DNA of 64,000 nt from Acanthopleura granulata (Eukaryota > Mollusca > Polyplacophora > Chitonida > Chitonidae): contig JABBOT010000080.1 in the NCBI GenBank assembly GCA_016165875.1, forward strand, positions 37,739,281 through 37,803,280, read 5' to 3'. The position numbers were made by a program, and so were the translations under genes. Position 1 is the first letter of the stretch, and each line of letters begins with the position of its first letter. The notes under the pieces were generated by a model. The model was not told where the DNA came from. It made no database searches and saw nothing but the letters and a program-made list of their open reading frames with translations. Of the stretch, positions 11,258 to 22,600 are shown in pieces.

Positions 11258-11921
11258 CGTTCACAACATAAAAACCAAACGCAGTCCAACAACATGGAAG
11301 GAAGAGTGAGGGAGAGAGAGCGCCCCTATGCAGGCTGGAGGATTAACTCTGCATATACACTGATATGTAATGTAAACAACCTAAACGTAGAAGCAAATGT
11401 ACTCCTAAATCGACACTTTTACGTGTATTGTATTGTGTCATCATTTTACTATGATTGTAAAATATCGTGAATCAGGCAGACTGCGCGTAGATTTAAAGCT
11501 ATGAGGCGGCAAAGGGACTCAAGGCCGATAAGAGCTGAAATATCACACTTTTTCCCGTATCCTGTTGGCAGAACAGTAATCGTGTTCGACTTGATATGCA
11601 TTGAATAATATTTCGACGTGCTTTTTTCATGGGTCTATGTTTGTCACTGGTTTGGTGTTCAAGGCATCTTCGAGCGACAGCTCTATGGGGCAGCCATCTT
11701 AAATAATAATGATCTTACGTCAGAAATTGACAAAATGTAAAAATTGCTGAGTTCAAAACCAATACTGCTTGCGTGATTTGGCCATGTTTTCCCATTCCTG
11801 ATGAAAATGTTTTATTTTCATTTGAAAATAAGACCCAGCCCACTTTTACACACAAGTCTAGATTTGGACATTCTCGGTGTAAACCCGAAGATGAACGAAG
11901 TGGGTCACGATTGGTAATGAA

Positions 11922-11985
11922 TGAGCGAGTGAGTGTTTGGGGTTTAACGTCGCACTTTACAATGTTAAGCACTGCGGTTTCCTCT
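11922..11985 (-). mobile_element. 3' tail of SINE family B
   Basis: GAGTGAGTGTTTGGGGTTTA followed by ACGTCGCACTTTACAATG is the reverse complement of the 3' end seen in the fuller SINE at 62992-63344, where the tail reads AACCCCAAGCATTCACTCAC on the other strand. The body is not recognisable here, so this is a truncated copy. Confidence 0.6.
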
Positions 11986-11993
11986 TCCTTTAC

Positions 11994-12091
11994 TTGATTT
12001 TCTTGATTGTCCACCGACCTTCGGCTGCCGGTACCTGATTTATGATTTACTCGATTGTTCGAAGACCTTCGGCTGCAGGTGCCGGACAAAC
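11994..12091. repeat. imperfect direct repeat, about 45 bp x 2
   Basis: Two neighbouring blocks share ACCTTCGGCTGC, with flanking CTTGATTGTC/CTCGATTGTT and GGTACCTGAT/GGTGCCGGAC. On the minus strand this yields a repeated Ser-Arg-Arg-Ser peptide, which I take to be a by-product. Confidence 0.6.
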
Positions 12092-12595
12092 CTCATGATT
12101 TTAAAGCTGCAGCGAAAGGATTGCTCATGTGCGACGCCATTTTATTGAGTGAAAAACTATGTATAAGCTTATCGAAAAGAAGTTCTCCGTATGAAAGATA
12201 ATCTAAAATAACCAGAGGTGGTGGTTCAAGCCCATGCAACGTCGGACAAGGTCCTGACTGACATTCCACAATGTTCACCGTTCTCGAAGCCTTTGGAGGC
12301 AAGTAGTGGCCGACATGATCTGCAAGTCAATTCAATTATGTTGTCTTGCTGTTCACTAAAAATGACATTAACAACTAATTATATGTTCGTCCGTCATTTA
12401 CCAAAGGGCTAGCCGTGGCTTACTTCAGCATCTTAAACCCATGAAACTGACCATAATTGTACAAGTGAAAAATCAAAGCGGCGTTAAGAAAACAATCCAA
12501 GAGACACATGACGCAGACGGACCCAAGAGCCGCGTGACAACTGAGCCACTTTGGCCAAAGGCGGTGGTAGCTGAGAGGGCACCGCACTGTAGGGT

Positions 12596-13090
12596 GTTAC
12601 CATACTGAAGGCTGTGGGCAGAGTATAAAATTATGCTCCCATATTTGTTAGGTCTGACTTATCTCCCTGTTTATACTCTTATGTGAGGTTATATTCCCGA
12701 AGCCATCAGATGGCCTTTTCTGTCCTCTGGGTGAACATGTTATGGAATCGACGCCATCATCGTTCATGTTCTCGTGCGGGCGAGTGTCCGATCAACAATG
12801 CTGATCAACGATGTATTTGCGACTTTGTGATGCGGAATGCTGGTTGCTTAGTTGCTTAGAGTGCTAACCTGGTTGTCTACGGATGTTTACTAGTTGAATA
12901 GCATGCTTGTTGAGACGCATAGTGGTCACTGTCGTTTTGATTGCCTTGATATACTCCTACCTGTTCTGTGCCCCTTTTCGTCCCTTTGTCTCTTTTGATA
13001 TACAAATATGGGACTGTGGATATCTGCGAAGAACATTCAACCTACATTCAGATTATTTCCATTAAAGAAATGCAAGTTGCTACTTTAACA
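12596..13090 (+). mobile_element. probable 5' LTR of the gypsy-type relic
   Basis: The block starts with TGTTAC, has a TATAAAA-like box near 12623 and ends in TTTAACA. It is followed at once by TTGGTGTTGTGG, which looks like a tRNA primer-binding site. A gag-like ORF begins about 600 bases later. No matching 3' LTR was found downstream, so the boundaries are inferred from TG...CA ends only, and a start a few bases upstream is possible. Confidence 0.45.
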
Positions 13091-13693
13091 TTGGTGTTGT
13101 GGATTTATTTCTGCCTCCCCCTAGGATGGGAAATTATGTGAGGTTGCCTGTTAAACGTTAATGGACAGATTTCCGAAGGATCTTTCTGTGTTGTCCCATG
13201 GACATGGTGTGTGTTGGACTGAATCTCGAATTCAGATGAAAGTGGTGCAGAAATCTAGGCAATAGTAGTCGATTTCTTGGGGTTCAGTGATACTAACCTT
13301 TGTGGTTGGATTGTGAATGTACTGGACTACAGCTGCCCGTTTGTAATGATTATTATCAGCTCAGAAACTGGTACAGATTTATGTCGTCATTAGTCATGTT
13401 ATGAGTTCTGACTATCAGAGAATTGTGCTATTATTATTAACTGTTGAATAATTGAAACAACAGGTCATAAACGTTACCTTGAAGATAGTAATCAGATGCG
13501 TGCATGTGAATTAAGGTTCCTTCTCTTGCTCATGTAAGTGTCTAATTTGACATGCGTTGTTGATTATATGTTAATGTGTGCATATGTTAGCATTTAGTAT
13601 TGCTGTGTTGTCCTTGGATATTTGTATCCGCACCTTATTTTGCATGTAAGTTTTAACCATCCTTTTTTATAACACAAATGTACATCTGCTATC

Positions 13694-15660
13694 ATGGCTG
13701 AAGGGGGAGATATGAATGATCTAGCTCAGAGATTAGCTGCACTAGAGAGTGAGCTAGCAGCTGAGAAACAAAGGAGTACTCAGTTGAAACAGCAACTGGA
13801 AACCACCTCGTCAGAAAGGGACATATATAGTCAAGGACAGAAAGCTAGAAAAGTTGAGTGTTAGACCACAATATGACAAAGATCCTAAAGTGGAAAACTG
13901 GGTAGATGATGTTCAGTTCTATTTGCCAGCCAAGTCACTTCCAAATTCAGAACAAGTTGATTTCATCTTGTCTCACCTAGATGGACAAGCTCGAGAGGAA
14001 ATTCGTTTCAGGCCAAAGGTGTATAAAGACAACAACAGGACTTTGGATATTCTCCTTGAATCGTTTGGGAACCTTTAACCAGTGGCCAGGCTACAATGTG
14101 GCTTTTTCGATCGTCGTCAGCGGAAAGGAGAATCTCTACGCACATATACCCATGCACTGAAGGATCGAATTGTGCGAGATGACCGGCGGTCTTCCTCATC
14201 CTCAAAACGCTCTTACAGAACAATTTAGTAACAATGTTAGGGACACAGCACTTAAGAGACGCTTGGGGCGTTTGCTACGAGAACGCCCAAGGATATTGTT
14301 TCTTGTTATACGCAATAAATCAATCACAGTCAGATTAAGAGATGGACAAACCTAAAAAGGCTCGACAATATTTTCCTGTGCATGAGACATCAGATACTGT
14401 TTCCCCAACAGAAAACAGCTATGTGGAGAAACTTTGCACATTGGTCGAGGAAAACCAGCAGTTACAGGAAATGCAAAACACAGTGGATTAATTGGTCAAG
14501 AGCTCCCATAGGTAGAGTTCGCGGCAAACAACGCCAGAATTGCTCCAGACCTGGACATTTTGTAAGGTACTGCCCGGAGCCTAGAAGACAGACGCAAAAT
14601 GTTACTAATGATGACCGTGTCGGTGACAGCAACGGTGGCGGAACTGTGGCCAAGGTAACGCCAGTTGTATTAGCAGAGTGTTGTGGTGAGCAGGTCACAT
14701 GTACTGCAAGTCTGGAAATGGCAGGGTATGGCTGCCCGAACTACAGGCAAGTGTCCCACAACCAAAGCAACCATGGGCGATGGTGTTGCTCCATCTTGAA
14801 TTGATACAGGATTCATGGTGACAACCATTTCTGACCCGTTTTACTGTAACACTTTAAGGAAAGTGTTCTGAAGGAGACTTCCCGCTGACTATCCCTCAGG
14901 GCAACTAGCGGCTTGGAGATAGCATACAGTGGATATAGAGTTGTACATTGAAATGGATGGGAACTGATGCCAAGACGAGGTGTTTTGACCACCAAAAAAG
15001 TGCCATCAGATAGTGAAATTCCTGGATTGGTTGGCATGAATGCAATTGATCGGTGTAAAACGAATCAGCATGGTGTACAAAATAGCTCCAGTAATAACGT
15101 TCTTGGTTTCGTCTGGGTCGCAGCGAGCCAGGCAGAAACTTATAGCCCAGAGGGTAATACGCCCAAGCACCAGTTCGTAAGTCTCCATTTGTCCTGGTCA
15201 AAAGGAAATACTGTTCACTAAGAATGTGTTTTAGCTACAGACGCCTCATTGAGAATAAAGATAGAGACGCCTTCCCAGCGCCAGATGTGGAGCAATTCTT
15301 TTCAACGTTGTCAGGAACCCAGTATTTCTCAACACTGGACTTTGCATGTGGCTACTACCAATTTGTCATGGAGGAAAAGGATATTCCCAAGACAGCTTTC
15401 ATCAATTCGATTGGGCCATACGAGTATGCCAAGATGCTCTTCTTTCATAGAACCTGCAAGTTATTATACACGCTACATATTTAGATAGGCAAAGCTTGGT
15501 GAACATCTGTAGGTTATGGTCGCAATTGGAGCCAAGGAACACTTCCATTGGAACGACTGCCAAGAAGCGTTCGTTCAGCTGAAAGAGAAACTCGCCTGTG
15601 CCCCGATACTTGAGTTCGCCGATTTCTCTCTCGCCTATGTAAATCACACTGACTGAACTC
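13694..15660 (+). mobile_element. decayed Ty3/gypsy-type retrotransposon internal region
   Basis: Order along the strand: a short coiled-coil-like gag start at 13694 that shifts frame near 13854; a gag core (13854-14078) ending in a stop; a CCHC zinc-knuckle region near 14535-14575 in which the first Cys position reads Arg; a degenerate protease region near 14800-15060; a reverse transcriptase piece at 15224-15450 with FSTLDFACGYYQ and KTAFIN; and an RNase H connection piece near 15540-15655 with CQEAFVQLKEKL. The RT stretch jumps from the B-motif area to RNase H, so the YxDD region is missing. Multiple frameshifts and stops show that it is inactive. No integrase or 3' LTR is seen. Confidence 0.8.
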
Positions 15661-18600
15661 TGAACCGGATATGAGACCTGTAACCTTAGGACACACTACA
15701 AAGATGTGCATTTCTAAAATTTGATCTCTGATATACACAGTAAACAAATTCAGATCATATCGTCGTGGTCGTATTCCTGATGAGCTATGTTGTCGTAGAG
15801 GTATGCGGCGAAGTTTTCTAGGTAGAAAATCTGCCAAAGCCGGATAATTCATAAACTTACAGTAAACTGAAGGATGACTGAATGGCCTTCAAGTTTCTAG
15901 ACAATAGTTCCTTCGTGCTCTTATTGACTTAAATTAGTTCGTATACATTTCCATGATGTCAATGGATTATACAGGACCCAATGATCAACCAGTGAGGTCG
16001 CGCATTGAATGCACATTCTGACCCTTGTTAACCGGAGCCGGGCGTTGATTCTGATATTGTAATATAGGTTTAATATTTCTATAATAACTTTATCTTTGGA
16101 AATATTTTTTTTTGTTTAGAGACGCTGGATAAATGTCAAAAAATGTTAAATTGTATACTAGACAGAAATCGTCTAGTTCGAACTAACGAAACTGATGGGC
16201 GATTTTGAAACGAACCATACAAGATGATTTATGTATGACGGAAACACCCGCGTGCACCAAATCTTCCTGAAAGAAGTATTATAGATTTAAACAATTTCAT
16301 TAGCAAAGCATTAATGTACACTGTATAATGTACTAAATATACGGAACAGATTAGTTTTGGAAATCTTTCTCTTCCGTACCAACCTCGACATTCATCCAAC
16401 GCTCAAAACGATCCCAACTTACTCGCATTTTCCACCCGATACAAATCGTTCAAAGTTGGGTTAAGTTTATGAATTGATAAAAACAAAAACAGAAATTGCG
16501 CGTACTGAATACAGTCAATGCAACTCTATAGACGGTCCACTTGCACAAGACCCCGGACTTTTGCCTTTAAACAATACTTAATGTTAAGCCGCAGTAGTTC
16601 AGCGTTAAGGGAATCAACTCAGATCAGTCTGTAAGCTGGCGTACCGTGTTTCCTGCACGTCTCATCAATTAGGATTTAGAATTCTCAACGAGCAAGCGCC
16701 TGTTAAGGCAAAGGAGGAATGTGCAAGTAGGCCTTGTTGTGCGCATCAAATACTTGAGGTAGTAAGGTAAAATACAATAACGATGTAACTTAACCCATCT
16801 TTGTGGTCACTTGACCGGGTTGCACTCGCCTAGCACAGACCAACTCACCACTCGCCACCTTTCATTCGTATGACCATTTATTTCAGCATAACAATAGTAA
16901 ATTCACAAAGATTCGTCTAGCATACTGTCTCATCGCCACAGGTCTTTCAAACCTATTTTGTTTCACAATCACCGCAGCCTGATACTGGCATCTTTCAACA
17001 ATAAAACCCACAGCGCAACATTCGGCGTGAATGGTACAGAATTACACAGAGTTGTAGACATGAAACTGTCAACTCTCAAGATTGCCATTCTCTTTCAGAA
17101 TATGAACGTGATAATATATATATGAATACAGTTCATAGCAATATGGTTAAGAAACACTCGTACACCAATGACAATGTCAAGAATACAGAATAACGTTTAG
17201 GTGGATCTTGAAAGCGTTATGTTGACGTACATATCCGAACTCCAGTCCACTCTTTCCAGAAAGGCTATATGGCTTTTGCTACCAAACACCACTGATACAC
17301 ATCACAGGCCAAGAACTCACAAGAACACCATGCAGGAAAATACGGAAACACTGAGTTAACATTACCATTCTTCATCGGCTATAGCCTTGTTGTATAGCAC
17401 GCTTGTGTATTCTCTCCAACAGTCAGAACTGTATTATAATAAATCATTTGCCACTTCATAAACCATTTGCCACTTTATGTCTCACACCCTACCCCCTTCC
17501 CCCAACCTTTACTTGTACCTGGGTCACCCGCGCGTGGATTAATTTCTGCCCCACAATTCAGCAACGCAAACCGTACAAAATAAATTACCCATTTACGTAA
17601 GCTCACACCCATTCTACTCACCCAAATGTTTCTAATTGCCAGTCACAATTTTGGATTGATGACCGACAGCTACGTTCACTTGCCACTTCTGTAGCCAGAC
17701 ATTAAGCAGTGTACTGTTGATTGCTGTATTTCTATACCAATTTTTATCTTGACGTGTGATGACCGGTTTTGTAGCTGCGGCTTCATTATGTCAAGAAGAT
17801 TATCTACGAAATACACAAATGTTAAATACATTTTCAAATACGTGCATAAGAGCTATTTTGGGGGTTTTCTTTTTTTTTTCTGGACTAGCACTGCAACTTA
17901 ATCAATTCTATAAGGACGTGATGGGATGGAAATTATTCATTACATCAGTTCAGGAGATTCAAGCATATTAGATGATTAGTAGTGTACATCTGTACATCAC
18001 TATCAGTTGCACTTCAGCAATCTAGACTTATAGACAAAAAGAAACTGAGAAAATTGGTTAAATCTATAAATCAGTTGCAGCTACCCCTAGCCACTGTGAA
18101 TGGCTCGAGCATTCGGCGCTACCTATATGTCAAAGCGGAGTACATGATTTTGGTGGTGACGAGCACTTAATCAGCAGCTTGGAGGACGTGCTTCCTGTGG
18201 TATTAATTTGTGTTCGTGATAATCCCGGTGAAGTGTTTGCACTATAATGTTGCCTTATTGACCCGGTAAGGTCAGCGGTCAACTTCACCACCCTCCAGTG
18301 TTAGTATGTCATACACCAGAGAACTATTTAAGCCACACCCTGTGTTTCTGCTACATATGTGAAATGCCAGACAGCCCCATGTGTGCCCACCTTCAGGCAT
18401 CACTCCCACCATTAAGTATAGCCCAGTGACTTAACCTACTCGCACATCTACATGTAAAAGGACTGGAACTATACACGGTGAAAAGAAAAAACCTATTAGT
18501 TTCTACCCAATTTACAGGAAAAAATAATACAGACGAATTAACACTGGGAAAGTTCCTCCGAACGTGCTTAAATTCATAGCATTGGGCCATGCAAAGTTTG

Positions 18601-19500
18601 AGAACGTCTGGGCTGTGGATGGGTGACTATGCTGTGGATTGCTATTACCAGAGGCAGTCAGTGGATTAACCACTGCTAGAGCAGAATGTTAAGATTTAAC
18701 ATGGAGAAATATGAGGCAACAGTTTAGCACTCAGCACTGAACTACAGTAATCTAATAATCGATCAGTTCACAACACACATCACTCTTAAGTCAACTAAAT
18801 CAAAAAGAGAAATTCATGATTTTCCCCCTCAATTTTCAGCCCTCTCCTGTCACTGATCAGTTCACAATACACTTACTTTACAGTATAATAAAATTTGTCA
18901 AAAAGAAACCTTTTCGCACACCACTCTTGAATCTTGCACCAGACCTTTTGCCGAAATGTACCCAGTTTACACAGATAATAGAGTATGTAAATCACAAAAT
19001 GCTGCCCATCATATAACCGTAGCAATAATATTTTCATAGCCCACCCCGTCAACCTTGCAGCAAAGACATGGAACATGGGGCTGAACAAAATCAGCATACT
19101 TAAAACTGCCACACCACAACTTGTTCATTCAGTCTTCTAATGCTTGAGCTAGCAGTTTAACAAAGCCAATTGATCAAAGTCTTGAACAGAAAATAATAAA
19201 ATTTAGAAAAAAACTTCATCCTATTATTAAAATGTGAGCATGCTTCACTTTTAGAGAAAAAAAAGCTTATGGAATCCTCTTGGAAATTTTCATTCATCGG
19301 TTATATACCCAGTAGTTGAATAAAAAAAAAAGTTAGGCCACTTTTCACCAGGAAAAGGACGTATATGCATAATGATTAGATGTATATATAATTATACCTA
19401 TACAGGTACATGAGTACACATTCATAACAGTATAAACTACACGGAAAAAAAAATTTAAAACATTTAAAAAAAAAAAAACAAAAAAACAATAAGAGACTTT
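15661..19500. other. intergenic region, no gene recognised
   Basis: I find only short frames without domain features, a T run near 17870 and A/T-rich DNA approaching the TDP-43 gene. No tRNA-like or SINE block is clear here. Confidence 0.5.
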
Positions 19501-19507
19501 AACAATG

Positions 19508-19606
19508 ACATCATGTATGCCTCAATCTACACCACAATCCACAAGCACATCAAATTCACCACACAATCCTACAACCCCATCTACATCTCCCAGACCGCTC
19601 TTTCAC
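19508..19606 (-). promoter_or_regulatory. GU-rich start of the TDP-43 3' UTR (candidate autoregulatory binding region)
   Basis: The transcript strand directly after the TAA stop reads as a run of GU-rich pieces such as GGATTGTGTGGTG, GATGTGCTTGTGG and GTGGTGTAG. TDP-43 RRMs bind UG-rich RNA, and vertebrate TDP-43 controls its own level through a GU-rich 3' UTR region. The composition is seen; the autoregulatory role is inference. Confidence 0.4.
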
Positions 19607-19611
19607 ACCCC

Positions 19612-22600
19612 TTAGTTCCATCCAGTCCCCGGTTTGGCCGGTGAACCCCAGCCACCCTGACTGGGGCTTGGGCTTGAGCCGTCATGGCCGTGTGAGTTGC
19701 CCCACCCGAGAAAGTTACTGCCTCCAGTCCCACTCTGTCCTACGTTGGCAAACCCTGGATTATTGTTGTTGTTGTTGTTTCCTCCTTGGTTGCCACCATC
19801 CCCTCCACCACCTCCACCTGTGTTTTGGCCTCCATGACCTTGATTGCCCATGTTGAGAAGGCCCCAGCCCCCTTGTCCAGAGAGAGCCGCCGCCAGCATG
19901 GCTGTGTTAAACGGGAAAGCCCCCAGGTTGAACCCGCCCATATTCCCTCCCATGTTATTCCCCATATTGCCCTGGTTGGACGATCCTCCGGTGTTGTGGG
20001 AGCCTCGGCCACCTTGGTTTCCCCAACCACCAGGACCATAGCCCTGCCAGAAACCCCCCTGGTTAGGATTGAAACCACCCCCTCCACCACCCCCACTACT
20101 ACCCCCACCTCCACCACCGCCCTTCTTGTCCCCGTATTTGTCGTAGTTCTTCGGAGCGGCACTGCTGATGTGAACACTGGTGTTTTTGATGATGTGGTCT
20201 TCGCCACACAAATGCTGGGCTGCATCTGGGTCAGCGAAAGTCACGAAGGCAAAAGCTCGGAATGGCTTTGGGATGAACACGTCTATCACTTCTCCAAACT
20301 GGCTGAAGTAATTGTGCAGGTCATCCTCTGTTATGTCTTCAGTACATCGTCCAATGAACACTTTTCGATTTTGTGATCCTTCCTGTTAACATATGACAAA
20401 TCATCTTAGATCCAAACAGAAAGACCTCACAGTCTTGGGTGCTTATATTTATTGTGACTAACTTGTAAATTGTTTATTTAAACAATTTTAGGGCTCCTGG
20501 GATAATCCATGTAAAAGAGTAGACTTTTTGAGGTACAAACCATGAAACACCCAAACCAACTTTATAGTGAAAAGTAAATATGCACAAATCTACTGATATA
20601 ACAGTGTTCCCTGGTGCATTTGAGACATAAGATCCCACCCAAAATCACAGAATGCATCAGATCAGGATTTAACTCAGGATTTATAAACATGCAATAGGTC
20701 TGATTCACTGAACAAGCTGAATTTTCTCAAATATATCGCTTTGATATGTCAGCCAAATTCTAATGTTAATATGCAAGACCTCTCAAAATCAACCCAAGAT
20801 CCTAGAGTCCTAACTACTGTAAACTTGTGTTTGATCTTTTGGATATTTGGCAAAATGTTGTGCTAGATATTCAAGTGCTTTTCTGAAATATTATAATATC
20901 AAGTAGTATTACACTTAACAGGCCACCACTAAAATACCTCCCTGATGTATATACCTGATGTATAAATGCTAGATTAGATTTTGATCTGTCAAATGAGGAA
21001 AGGCACCTTATCTACATATGCAGTCCAGGACATCAGCAACCGAAACTCGAGAAAATGTTAAGATGAAATCCATGTGTGTTTCTTTTCTTTTGTGTTTTTA
21101 GCTCAGGTAGAATGAACCCATTCGACAAAGGCTTCCAAAGCTGCCTGTAGTATTTCACTACAGATTTGAGCAGCTTTTCATATTACCCACGATCAGCTTT
21201 AAGACAATAAAGACAATTATACAGCATGTATCCTGGCTATGTTACAGGCTTTAGCAAAACTAAAATCTGTATCTGAAACTGAATATTGCTCCAGTCCACT
21301 CATTTCTGTAAAGTCGCCTACATGTAAACATTGGGGCTGAATATGCCAGTTCTTCTCAAAAATTTAGTGTTTGTACCAAAAACACACCTGACAAACACTG
21401 CCACTATAATTTGGAAATATCACCATTAGAGCATAAATAAATTCAAGACATCCCACTTTACTACTCAAAAAACCATGCATCTTTACATATTTCTTCCAGA
21501 TGGTACTTCATTAAGGTCCCCATTCGTCAATAATTAAACCAAGAATTTGTCAATGAAGTAATGAATAGTCAAAGGAAAGGACAAAAAATTGGGAGGCTTA
21601 CATCTAAGTTTACCTTGGAATTTGGGATGCGAACATCACACCATCGGCCATCTATCATGTGTCGCTGACTCAAACACTTTTTCTGAGCCTCATATTCCTT
21701 AAATCGCACAAATCCGAAACCTTTCGATTCTCTTGTCTTAGGATCTTTCTTAACCTGTGGAAACAGACAAAAAACAAACCTAGAAAATGAGATATGTCAG
21801 TCATCAACACATTCAAGAAGACAGAAGGTGGCAGAAGATTCGCAACAACATAACAACATGCCAAACGAAGGCTACTATGATTTGTGGATGGTATCTCTAT
21901 ACAGAATATAGCACCACCTTACTTTTCACCTACAGTTTTATAGACAGAGAAACCTGGAGTGTCCAGAGTACAACAACTGGCCTCTGTCAGTACAATTTCA
22001 CTTGGCCCTTATTTGTAGTGCAAAACAAATCCATAGGTAAAATTTATCTGATTTGTGTGTAAAGCTAAACTCATGAATATGTCAGTTATCTGGCCAGAAT
22101 CAAATAGTATACACGGAGAAAGGAAATGATTACATATAAACCCATATGACCATGAGGCAGGGATAAATATTATCTATGGAGAAAAAGGGAATGAATATGT
22201 AAAGACCCCTTTGCTAGTGAGGCAGGGATCTGGCAGGGATCAAATAGTATACACGGTGAAGAGGGAATGAATATAGAGCCCTACCCCAGTGAGGCAAGGA
22301 TCTGGCAGGGATCAAGTAGCATCCATGCAGAAAAGGGAATGAACACATATAGACCTTACGAGAGTGAGGCAGGCATCTGGCAAGGATCAAATATTTATTT
22401 ATTTCATTGGTGTTTTTACTCCGTGTTCAAGAATATTTTCACTACCAGAGCCCAGAGCCCCGGGGAAACCCATGACCATCCGCAGGTTGTTGGCAGAGCT
22501 TCCCATGTACAGCCAGAGACATCAAATAGTATGAATGGAGAAAAGGAAATAAATACGCATAGACCCCTACGCCACTGAGGCACGCCTTCAACTGAAGCAC

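Larger units (their letters stand above)
9787..12586. other. gene-free region with repeat fragments
   Basis: Short frames only. It holds the second copy of the 60-bp dispersed repeat (11199-11257), a minus-orientation SINE tail (about 11922-11985) and a direct repeat at 11994-12091. No conserved protein is recognised. Confidence 0.5.

Noticed and set aside
19786..20376. 196-codon frame antisense to the last TDP-43 exon
   Set aside because: It mirrors the low-complexity Gly-rich coding sequence; such shadows are expected on the opposite strand.
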